A DNA stretch of 6,175 bases from an uncultured Eubacteriales bacterium. Lineage in GTDB: Bacteria; Bacillota; Clostridia; Oscillospirales; RGIG7773. The DNA lies in contig CAKTDK010000112.1 of the NCBI GenBank assembly GCA_934541205.1, positions 1 to 6,175 of the forward strand, written 5' to 3'. Shown here in pieces: positions 1-5,677 of the stretch (the first letter of the stretch is position 1; the number at the start of each line of letters is the position of its first letter). The notes under the pieces were generated by a model that saw only the letters and a program-made list of their open reading frames with translations, ran no database searches and was not told the DNA's origin. The position numbers and the translations under genes are program-made.

Positions 1-211
1 AAAAGTCAGAGAAAAAGAAAGGGAATATTTTAATGTTATTGACGAGAAGAGTTAGCGATGAAGAAAAAAATTTTTTTTGCCATTGGTGAAAAATGAGATA
101 AAAGAAAAAATATATAAAAACGCTTTTGTCTTGATTAATTTAGTATAATAATTTTCAAATAGGTCAGCGACTGAATAATTTAAAAAAGGCAATGAATACG
201 AATAATTTCAT

Positions 212-233
212 AAGAATCAGAGAAAAGATTCTT
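212..233. repeat. Short inverted repeat (AAGAATC / GATTCTT)
   Basis: AAGAATC at 212-218 is perfectly complementary to GATTCTT at 227-233, with an 8-nt A-rich spacer. It sits directly before the 9-bp tandem array and may be one end of a dispersed repeat unit. No T-run follows, so it does not look like an intrinsic terminator. Confidence 0.5.
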
Positions 234-234
234 C

Positions 235-261
235 ACATTCGTTACATTAGTTACATTCGTT
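235..261. repeat. Three-copy 9-bp tandem repeat
   Basis: The unit ACATTCGTT is repeated head to tail at 235-243, 244-252 and 253-261. The middle copy differs by one base pair step (ACATTAGTT). The last copy runs into GGAATG, so CATTC (254-258) and GAATG (264-268) form a small hairpin. The array lies inside the repeat mosaic and has no coding context. Confidence 0.75.
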
Positions 262-346
262 CGGAATGATATGAGGGAATGTTCAGAATGACAGTATAGA
301 AAGTCGGAATGATATGAGGGAACATTTAGAATGGCACTGTAGAATT
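261..346. repeat. Imperfect 43-bp tandem duplication
   Basis: Two adjacent 43-bp units (261-303 and 304-346) match at 35 of 43 positions by direct alignment. The first 19 bases, beginning TCGGAATGATATGAGGGAA, are identical. The differences are scattered through the second half, which includes the AGAATG core. Both copies share the GAATGACA-like wording of the surrounding mosaic. The pattern indicates an old tandem duplication of a repeat unit that has since drifted. Confidence 0.75.
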
Positions 347-410
347 TCATAATAACAACGACCTTCTGCCATTGGTGAAGTAGATTAGCGACTGAATAAT
401 CTTTGTTACT

Positions 411-776
411 TTATAAATTCAAATTATTAAAGAATTCCATAGTTTTTATATTATTTTGAAATATTTTTCAGTAATATATCTTTTTAAAATTATATATTTT
501 TTAAAAATTTTTTTAGTGAAAAATTACAATAATAATTTTATATAATTAGGCTGCTATACTATTCAAACTTTATTAATAAAAAAGACATATTTTGAAATTT
601 TAACCTTTAAAACGGCATAAATCAATGTTTTTTTCATCGCTTTATTTGATTAAAAAGGTAAATTGATTTATAACATTTTTGTAACAATTTGATTATATTT
701 TTAAGATTTTTTTGGAAAAAACAATATTTTTATTGTTAAAATGCATAAAAAATTGAAAAAATTTTAAAAAATATTA
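411..776. other. Very AT-rich spacer, no gene seen
   Basis: I see no open frame with a ribosome binding site, no RNA gene and no strong terminator in this stretch. It consists mostly of A-runs, T-runs and weak AT-only inverted repeats, such as AACAATA (720-726) with TATTGTT (731-737). The A- and T-tracts just upstream of the promoter at 777 (about 741-775) could act as an UP element or a bent-DNA segment. That is inferred from composition only. Confidence 0.5.
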
Positions 777-805
777 TTGACAAATAAAAAACGCTGTGCT
801 AATAT
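777..805 (+). promoter_or_regulatory. Sigma-A type promoter of the gntR-transporter unit
   Basis: A perfect -35 hexamer TTGACA (777-782) is separated by 17 bp from a -10 hexamer TAATAT (800-805). An extended -10 TG dinucleotide lies at 797-798. Transcription would begin near 809-813, giving a leader of about 125 nt before the gntR start. This is the only strong promoter I can find upstream of the five genes, so it probably drives all of them. Confidence 0.8.
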
Positions 806-814
806 TTAACTGGT

Positions 815-886
815 CATAACAACATAACATCATATTGACATTATGTTGATTTAAAACACTTATTATTGTGTGTATATTTTATGTTG
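815..886. promoter_or_regulatory. Probable operator cluster, likely for the GntR regulator
   Basis: CAACATAA (820-827) is inverted relative to two copies of TTATGTTG (841-848 and 879-886). The segment 815-846 also reads as four consecutive 8-bp units each beginning with CAT, the first two being CATAACAA and CATAACAT. The heptamer TCATAAC occurs at 814-820 and again at 895-901. The cluster lies at and just after the predicted transcription start, where a bound repressor would block initiation or early elongation. GntR proteins bind as dimers to inverted repeats and often regulate their own operon. The assignment to this GntR protein is an inference from position. Confidence 0.5.
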
Positions 887-926
887 TAATAAGATCATAA
901 CCTCTGAAAAACTGACAACAAAATTC

Positions 927-933
927 AAGGAGG
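927..933 (+). promoter_or_regulatory. Ribosome binding site of gntR, two adjacent ATG starts
   Basis: AAGGAGG lies 4 nt before the ATG at 938 and 7 nt before a second, adjacent ATG at 941. The 7-nt spacing is closer to the usual optimum, so the protein may really start at the second methionine. The difference is one residue and has no consequence for the domains. Confidence 0.8.
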
Positions 934-937
934 AAAA

Positions 938-1666
938 ATGATGATTGAAATAATACCTAAATACCACATAATAAAGAAGTATATTGTTGATAATATCAAT
1001 AAGGAGGAATTTTCAGTAAATCAGCTTATTCCAAGCGAACGTGAGCTTATGGATCAGTTTGGAGTCAGCAGAATAACTGTCAGAAAAGCTATAGATGATC
1101 TTGTAAATGAAGGATATCTCTACAGAATTCAAGGAAAAGGAACTTATGTAAAAAGCGATGATTACAAACAGGATCTTTTTTCTATAACAGGATGTACTCA
1201 GGACATAGAAAGACTTGGAATGGTGTCCAGCAAGAAACTTATTGAACAGCAGGTTGTAGAGGCTGATAAAGTAAGGCAAAGACGTCTTTCTGTTAAAGAA
1301 AATGACAAACTTCTTAAAGTTATAAGAGTATATTATGCGGATGCAGAACCTGTTAACTATACAATAACATATCTTCCGATGAAAATATTTCCTGATATAG
1401 ATAAATATGATTTTCAAAAAGAGTCTATTTATGACGTTATTGAAAATAAATATAACGTAAAAATAAAAAAGGCTACAAGAACTCTGGAAGCAGTTTCCGT
1501 ATTTGATGACGTAAGTGAAAATCTTCATATGAAAAAAGGAGATCCGGTACTTCTTTTTCGGGCAGTGACTTACGGGGAAAAGGATGGACAGGAGATACCG
1601 ATAGAAACTTTTAAATCATATTACCGTTCTGATAAATTTAAATTTTATATAAATCAAGTAAGATAA
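938..1666 (+). CDS. GntR-family transcriptional regulator, HutC subfamily (UTRA domain)
   Basis: This is a cytoplasmic DNA-binding regulator that should sense a small molecule and control the downstream transporter. Residues 7 to 72 form the GntR winged helix-turn-helix, with the hallmark PSERELMDQFGVSRITVRKA (32-51) and the wing motif IQGKGTYV (64-71). Residues from about 95 to 236 form a UTRA effector domain, including DAEPVNYTITYLP, SIYDVIE and a C-terminal segment ending PIETFKSYYRSDKFKFYI. The length of 242 residues is normal for the HutC subfamily. It lies directly behind a strong promoter with a repeat cluster and 128 bp ahead of the substrate-binding lipoprotein gene, with no clear terminator between them, so it is probably co-transcribed and autoregulated. 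The effector is unknown; the imported substrate or its breakdown product is the natural candidate. Confidence 0.9.
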   Translation: MMIEIIPKYHIIKKYIVDNINKEEFSVNQLIPSERELMDQFGVSRITVRKAIDDLVNEGYLYRIQGKGTYVKSDDYKQDLFSITGCTQDIERLGMVSSKKLIEQQVVEADKVRQRRLSVKENDKLLKVIRVYYADAEPVNYTITYLPMKIFPDIDKYDFQKESIYDVIENKYNVKIKKATRTLEAVSVFDDVSENLHMKKGDPVLLFRAVTYGEKDGQEIPIETFKSYYRSDKFKFYINQVR

Positions 1667-1734
1667 ATATCCTTAATATAAAAATATAGAGGTATACATT
1701 AAATAAAATTTGTAAAATTGAGCAAAATGTATTT

Positions 1735-1757
1735 TATAAGCCGTATTAAGGCTGATA
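1735..1757 (+). other. Weak hairpin between gntR and the lipoprotein gene
   Basis: TATAAGCC (1735-1742) pairs with GGCTGATA (1750-1757) with one mismatch and a 7-nt loop. A T-run comes only at 1772-1777, too far away for a classical intrinsic terminator. It might cause partial termination or mark an mRNA processing site that lets the lipoprotein be expressed differently from the regulator. Evidence for function is weak. No convincing separate promoter is visible in this 128-bp gap. Confidence 0.25.
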
Positions 1758-1794
1758 AATAAAAAATTATATTTTTTAAAAAGGAGAGAAAAAT

Positions 1795-2997
1795 ATGAAA
1801 AAGACAACAAGAATCCTAAGTATTATACTTATTATTGCAATAATAAGTATGGTAGCTCTAACCGGATGTAAAAACAATGACGGAGGCGGGACAACCGGAG
1901 AAACAAATACTGATTTAAAGGTTGCTCTTGTAACCGCAGCGGCAGGTCAAAATGACAACGGATATAACCAGGCTGCCGTTAAAGGCCTTGAAGAAGCTAA
2001 ATCAGAATACGGTGTTCAGACTAAGGTAGTTGACAAACCCGAAGATATCCCCGGAGCTATCTCAGCTCTTGCAGCAGACGGATATAAGCTTATATTTACT
2101 CTTGAATATGATTTTGAAGCTTTGATTCAGGGCGTGGGCGGAGCAGAACCTATTGCAAAACAGTATCCTGATACAACTTTCGTTGTTTTCAATGATAATC
2201 CTAACGTAGATGAAAGCGGTAAGGTTATTCATCAGAATGTAATTTCAGTTATGTTTGATGTACATGAATCTTCTTTTATGGCAGGAGCTTTAAGCGTTCT
2301 TGTTAATGAAAATGCAGAAAAATTGTTCTCAAAAGATACTCATTCTTTTACAACTGGCGATGCGGGAAGAAAAGTAGGTTTCCTTGGCGGAACAGAATCA
2401 AATGGTATAACTGTATTTTCTTACGGATTTGCAGAAGGTATTAACTATATGGCAAAAGAACTTGGCGTAAATTATACAATGTATACAGATTATAATGCCG
2501 GTTTTGTTGATTCGGCGGCGGGCGCTACCAAAGCTGCAACATATTATTCAGACGGCGCAAATATAGTTTGTACAGTTGCAGGTTCTGTAGGCGATGGTGT
2601 TGATTCAAAAGCTAAAGAAGTTAAAAAGCTTTCTATTGAAGTTGACGCTGACAAAGACGCTAATCAATCAGGTTATATTTTGACAAGTATTTTGAAAAAT
2701 ACAAATGTTCCTGTTAAAGAAATAGTTAAACATTTTAAAGACGGAACAATGTCTGAAATCAACGGTAAAGTACTTTCTTATTCAATGAATTCAGGAGCAA
2801 CAGGTATAACAGCTTTGACAGAAATTGAAAAGAGCGTTACTGCTGACGGAAAAGCAACTTTTGAGGAAATTAAAACAAAACTTGATGAAATCGCTGCAAA
2901 AATTGCAGACGGATCAATAGATGTAGTAAATTCACAAGCAGGAGAAAAATTAGATACTTCCAAACTTACTAATTTAACTATGGCAAACAACAAATAA
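1795..2997 (+). CDS. BMP/PnrA-family substrate-binding lipoprotein of an ABC importer
   Basis: This is an extracytoplasmic, membrane-anchored binding protein that should deliver a nucleoside-like substrate to the permeases encoded downstream. The N-terminus has a KK start, a hydrophobic stretch (7-22) and a lipobox LTGC with the acylated cysteine at residue 25, followed by a Gly/Asn/Thr-rich linker. The BMP fold is shown by QNDNGYNQAAVKGLE (52-66), FDVHESSFMAGA (154-165), KVGFLGG (193-199), the glycine-rich AGSVGDGV (262-269), VDAD (283-286) and LTSILKN (296-302). By family comparison D54, N58, D284 and K301 are candidate ligand contacts. At 400 residues it is somewhat long for the family, with extra sequence around 170-192. 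Several pocket segments depart from the usual wording (see findings). An AAGGAG site 8 nt upstream fixes the start. The transporter class is sure; the exact substrate is not. Confidence 0.9.
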   Translation: MKKTTRILSIILIIAIISMVALTGCKNNDGGGTTGETNTDLKVALVTAAAGQNDNGYNQAAVKGLEEAKSEYGVQTKVVDKPEDIPGAISALAADGYKLIFTLEYDFEALIQGVGGAEPIAKQYPDTTFVVFNDNPNVDESGKVIHQNVISVMFDVHESSFMAGALSVLVNENAEKLFSKDTHSFTTGDAGRKVGFLGGTESNGITVFSYGFAEGINYMAKELGVNYTMYTDYNAGFVDSAAGATKAATYYSDGANIVCTVAGSVGDGVDSKAKEVKKLSIEVDADKDANQSGYILTSILKNTNVPVKEIVKHFKDGTMSEINGKVLSYSMNSGATGITALTEIEKSVTADGKATFEEIKTKLDEIAAKIADGSIDVVNSQAGEKLDTSKLTNLTMANNK

Positions 2998-3048
2998 TTA
3001 ATTCCCGCTATGATTTTTCACAAAATTGAGGGGAAAATATGAAGAAAA

Positions 3049-3056
3049 AGGTGATC
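3049..3056 (+). promoter_or_regulatory. Ribosome binding site supporting a GTG start for the ATPase
   Basis: AGGTGATC (3049-3056) matches the 3' part of the full anti-16S sequence (GGAGGTGATC). Its AGG core lies 9 nt before GTG at 3061. An in-frame TGA at 3052-3054 rules out any earlier start in this frame, and the next in-frame ATG (residue 35) would remove part of the nucleotide-binding domain. GTG at 3061 is therefore the start. Confidence 0.7.
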
Positions 3057-3060
3057 TGTT

Positions 3061-4605
3061 GTGAAGGTTATCGAGGCTAAAAATCTAACAAAAAAGTTTG
3101 GTGATTTTGTTGCCAATGATAATATAAATTTATCAATTGAAAAGGGTAAAATCACCGCTATTATGGGAGAAAACGGAGCGGGAAAAACCACACTCATGAA
3201 TATGTTTTACGGTATGAGCCGTCCCACAAGCGGTGAGCTTTTGGTAAATGGCAAAAAGGTAGACTTCAAATCTCCTCAAGATGCGATTGCTTGCGGTCTT
3301 GGAATGGTGCACCAGCATTTTAAGCTGGTGCCCAGCTTGACCGTTTATGAAAATATACTTCTTGGGGCAGAAGTTATGTCAGGCCCGTTTATCGATACGA
3401 ATATGGAGATTAAAGCGGTTCAAAAGCTTATTAATGATTATAAATTTGAACTTAATCCGAAAGATAAAGTAGAAAATATTTCTATAGGAGCAAAACAACG
3501 AGTAGAAATACTTAAAATGCTTTACAGAAATATAGATATATTGATTTTTGACGAACCCACGGCGGTTTTGACTCCGCAGGAGGTTGACGAACTTCTTTTA
3601 AGCTTTAAAGAGCTTAAAAGTCAAGGAAAAACAATAATCCTTATTACTCATAAACTTCGTGAAATAATGGAAGTAAGCGATGAGGTTATAGTTATAAAAA
3701 AAGGAAAAGTTGTAGGAAGTGTCCATACTTCCGAAACCAATCCGAAAGAGCTTGCCAATATGATGGTAGGACGCGATGTTGTACTTGACGTACAAAAACC
3801 TGAAAAAGATTTTTCAAATGCTAAAGTTGTTTATAAGGTAGAAAATCTAAAAACAGAAAACGATATGGGAAAAACAGTTGTGGACAATGTATCTTTCTCA
3901 ATTCGCGAGGGTGAAATTCTCGGAGTTGCGGGAGTTGAAGGAAACGGTCAGAGTGAGCTTGTAAAACTTTTGACAGGACTTATGTGTTCCACAAAGGGTA
4001 AAACTTCCTTGTATGATAAAAATATTACAAATAAGTGGCCTGATGAATTAAGACAGCTGGGACTCGCTTTTATTCCAGAAGACAGATATGCTCAGGGACT
4101 TTGCCGTGATATGACCTTGTCTGATAATATTGTTGCAGGATATCAGTTTGAAAAAAAATACTGCAACTGTGGAATATTAAAGAAAAAAGATATAGATAAA
4201 ACACGCGATGAACTTATTGATGCTTATGATATAAGAATAGCTGAAAAAACGGGAAATGTATCTCAGCTTTCCGGCGGTAATGCTCAAAAAGTTATTATAG
4301 CAAGAGAATTTGACGCAGATCCAAAGGTTTTAATAGCTTCACAGCCGACAAGAGGCGTTGATATAGGTTCGATAGAATTTATTTATAAAAAACTTCTTGA
4401 ACTCAGAGACAAAGGAAAGGCTATACTTCTTGTATCAAGTGAATTGTCTGAAATTATGAGTTTAAGCGACAGAATAATAGTTATGTATAAGGGTAAAATT
4501 GTAGGAGAAGTAGATGGAAAATCCGCTACGAAAGAACAGCTCGGACTTCTTATGGCAGGAGTTGCAAATAAGGAAGGAGATGTAAAGCATGAACAGCAAA
4601 ATTAA
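3061..4605 (+). CDS. Double-domain sugar/nucleoside ABC importer ATPase (NupO/YufO-like)
   Basis: This cytoplasmic ATPase has two fused nucleotide-binding domains and energises the importer. Domain 1 has Walker A GENGAGKTT (36-44), Q-loop HQHF (Q85), a degenerate signature SIGAKQ (141-146), Walker B ILIFDEPT with D164 and E165, and switch histidine H197. Domain 2 has a degenerate Walker A GVEGNGQS (291-298, Gln for Lys), an intact LSGGN signature (403-407), a Walker B without its acidic pair (ASQPT, S427 and Q428) and SSE instead of the switch histidine (S460). This pattern predicts one competent ATP site (domain 1 Walker motifs with the domain 2 signature) and one degenerate site, as is usual for nucleoside and ribose type fused ATPases. 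The length of 514 residues is normal. It lies 63 bp after the lipoprotein gene and overlaps the first permease gene by 17 bp. The specific substrate is inferred from context. Confidence 0.93.
   Translation: MKVIEAKNLTKKFGDFVANDNINLSIEKGKITAIMGENGAGKTTLMNMFYGMSRPTSGELLVNGKKVDFKSPQDAIACGLGMVHQHFKLVPSLTVYENILLGAEVMSGPFIDTNMEIKAVQKLINDYKFELNPKDKVENISIGAKQRVEILKMLYRNIDILIFDEPTAVLTPQEVDELLLSFKELKSQGKTIILITHKLREIMEVSDEVIVIKKGKVVGSVHTSETNPKELANMMVGRDVVLDVQKPEKDFSNAKVVYKVENLKTENDMGKTVVDNVSFSIREGEILGVAGVEGNGQSELVKLLTGLMCSTKGKTSLYDKNITNKWPDELRQLGLAFIPEDRYAQGLCRDMTLSDNIVAGYQFEKKYCNCGILKKKDIDKTRDELIDAYDIRIAEKTGNVSQLSGGNAQKVIIAREFDADPKVLIASQPTRGVDIGSIEFIYKKLLELRDKGKAILLVSSELSEIMSLSDRIIVMYKGKIVGEVDGKSATKEQLGLLMAGVANKEGDVKHEQQN
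3306..3336 (+). other. GC-rich intragenic hairpin with alternative pairings
   Basis: GCACCAGC (3309-3316) and GCTGGTGC (3324-3331) form a perfect 8-bp stem with a 7-nt AT loop. GCTGG (3324-3328) can alternatively pair with CCAGC at 3332-3336, and GGTGCACC (3306-3313) is itself palindromic. The segment encodes the conserved Q-loop region of the ATPase, and its GC-ending codons contrast with the AT-rich gene around it. The structure is directly visible; any function is unknown. Confidence 0.5.
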
Positions 4606-5677
4606 AAATAAATTCGTTATACCGACGCTCAATACGCTGCTTCCTATTTTAGCTGCTTTTATAATCGGTGGAATAATAATTATTGCAATCGGCGGCAATC
4701 CGTTTACAACTTATGGAGTAATGATTTCAAAATCACTGTTTACTTGGGACGGTATTTTGAAAACTCTTCATTTTGCATCTCCTCTTATTTTAACAGGTCT
4801 TGGAATTGCGATTACTTTTAAAGCAAATATTTTTAATATGGGCGTTGAAGGGCAAATGCTTCTTGGAGCATTTTTTTCCGGAGTTGTAGGATTTTCATTT
4901 GACCTTCCTCCTGTAATTCATATTACTTTATGCCTTATCGTAGGTATGATAGTAGGAATTTTATTTGCTTTGATTCCTGCTTTGTTAAAAGCATTTTTCA
5001 AAGTTAACGAAATGGTTGTTACATTGATGCTTAACTATGCGGCTATAGAAGTTACAAAATATCTTGCACAGGGTGTTTATAGAAATCCAGCATCAGGAGA
5101 CGTTGCAACCTATACTATCAACCCCAGTGCGATGTTTAATAAATTAGGAAAAAATATAACCGCATTTTTCTTTATAGCATTGGCAGTGTTTATTATTGTT
5201 TATATTATTATGAAAAAATCCAAATTGGGATATGAAATAACAGCTATAGGTAAAAATTCGGAATTTGCTGAAGCGTCTGGTATGAAAGTTGCAAAGAAAA
5301 TAATATATATAATGATGATAAGCGGCGCAGTAAGCGGACTTGCAGGTGCAGGATGGATGATGAGTGAAAAATACAGATATACAACTACATTTTCGGGAAA
5401 TCCTGGGCTTGGCTGGGATGGAATGCTTATAGCTCTTTTGGGAGCTCACAGTCCCGTGGGAGTTTTGGTAGCGGCAATATTTTATGCTGCTTTAAAAACC
5501 GGAAGCGATTATATAAATCTCTATACAAATGTTCCAAAAGATATTGTAGGAGTAATACAGGGAATACTTATTCTTTGTTTGTCAATAAAATTTATAAATG
5601 ACAAAACAGACTTTATAGGAAGACTAAGACAGAGAAGAAAAAGTGTAAAAGGAAGCAAGGGGGCGACTGAACTATGA
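4589..5677 (+). CDS. ABC importer permease, BPD_transp_2 family (NupP/YufP-like)
   Basis: This integral membrane protein is one of the two channel subunits of the importer. It has about eight to ten hydrophobic segments, for example 10-34, 60-77, 88-105, 110-135, 190-208, 236-258, 278-302 and 318-338. Family motifs are FNMGVEGQMLLGA (82-94), KVNEMVVTLMLNY (138-150), the cytoplasmic coupling loop GYEITAIGKNSEFAEASGM (214-232) that should contact the ATPase, and GWDGMLIALLGAHSPVGV (275-292). The C-terminal tail is strongly basic (RLRQRRK), which favours a cytoplasmic end. The length of 362 residues is typical. The start ATG overlaps the ATPase gene by 17 bp and is preceded by AAGGAG (4574-4579) at 9-nt spacing, which suggests translational coupling. 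Confidence 0.92.
   Translation: MNSKIKNKFVIPTLNTLLPILAAFIIGGIIIIAIGGNPFTTYGVMISKSLFTWDGILKTLHFASPLILTGLGIAITFKANIFNMGVEGQMLLGAFFSGVVGFSFDLPPVIHITLCLIVGMIVGILFALIPALLKAFFKVNEMVVTLMLNYAAIEVTKYLAQGVYRNPASGDVATYTINPSAMFNKLGKNITAFFFIALAVFIIVYIIMKKSKLGYEITAIGKNSEFAEASGMKVAKKIIYIMMISGAVSGLAGAGWMMSEKYRYTTTFSGNPGLGWDGMLIALLGAHSPVGVLVAAIFYAALKTGSDYINLYTNVPKDIVGVIQGILILCLSIKFINDKTDFIGRLRQRRKSVKGSKGATEL

Larger units (their letters stand above)
1..410. repeat. Intergenic mosaic of short dispersed repeats, no convincing gene
   Basis: This stretch holds several repeated words rather than a gene. The 13-mer TGCCATTGGTGAA occurs at 78-90 and 367-379. The 14-mer AGCGACTGAATAAT occurs at 166-179 and 387-400, with a decayed relative (TTAGCGATGAA) at 52-62. 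The middle part (212-346) contains a short inverted repeat, a 9-bp tandem array and a 43-bp duplication, listed separately. Wording such as GATTCTT followed by AGAATGACA resembles dispersed intergenic repeats I recall from many bacterial genomes, but that is memory and not a search result. At the left edge all three forward frames are open for a short distance, with stops at 31-33, 53-55 and 87-89. The 3' end of an upstream gene could therefore lie here, but the frame cannot be decided. Confidence 0.6.

Noticed and set aside
1..89. Possible C-terminal tail of an upstream protein in frames 1, 2 or 3 (stops at 31, 53 and 87).
   Set aside because: All three frames are open over a very short AT-rich stretch and none shows a recognisable motif, so no frame can be preferred.
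131..149. TTGATT and TATAAT near each other, resembling a promoter.
   Set aside because: The two hexamers are only 7 bp apart, and no usable -35 element lies 16 to 18 bp before TATAAT.
588..602. ATATTTTGAAATTTT as a possible CodY box, since the B. subtilis guanosine importer is CodY-controlled.
   Set aside because: It lacks the central C and the dyad of the consensus AATTTTCWGAAAATT, and such words are frequent by chance in this AT-rich region.
812..937. Purine riboswitch or other structured leader in the gntR 5' UTR.
   Set aside because: The conserved purine-aptamer core words are absent, and no terminator hairpin with a T-run is visible in the leader.
1001..1009. Strong Shine-Dalgarno-like AAGGAGGAA inside gntR.
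   Set aside because: No ATG, GTG or TTG follows at a usable distance. The bases simply encode Lys-Glu-Glu before the helix-turn-helix.
1013..1528. Long open frame on the minus strand opposite gntR.
   Set aside because: It has no ribosome site or recognisable domain, has a low-complexity Phe/Ile/Tyr/Ser composition, and is a shadow of a well-supported gene on the other strand.
1690..1699. AGGTATACAT as a possible second operator in front of the lipoprotein gene.
   Set aside because: Only a 6-bp palindrome (GTATAC), with no match to the octamers found near the main promoter.
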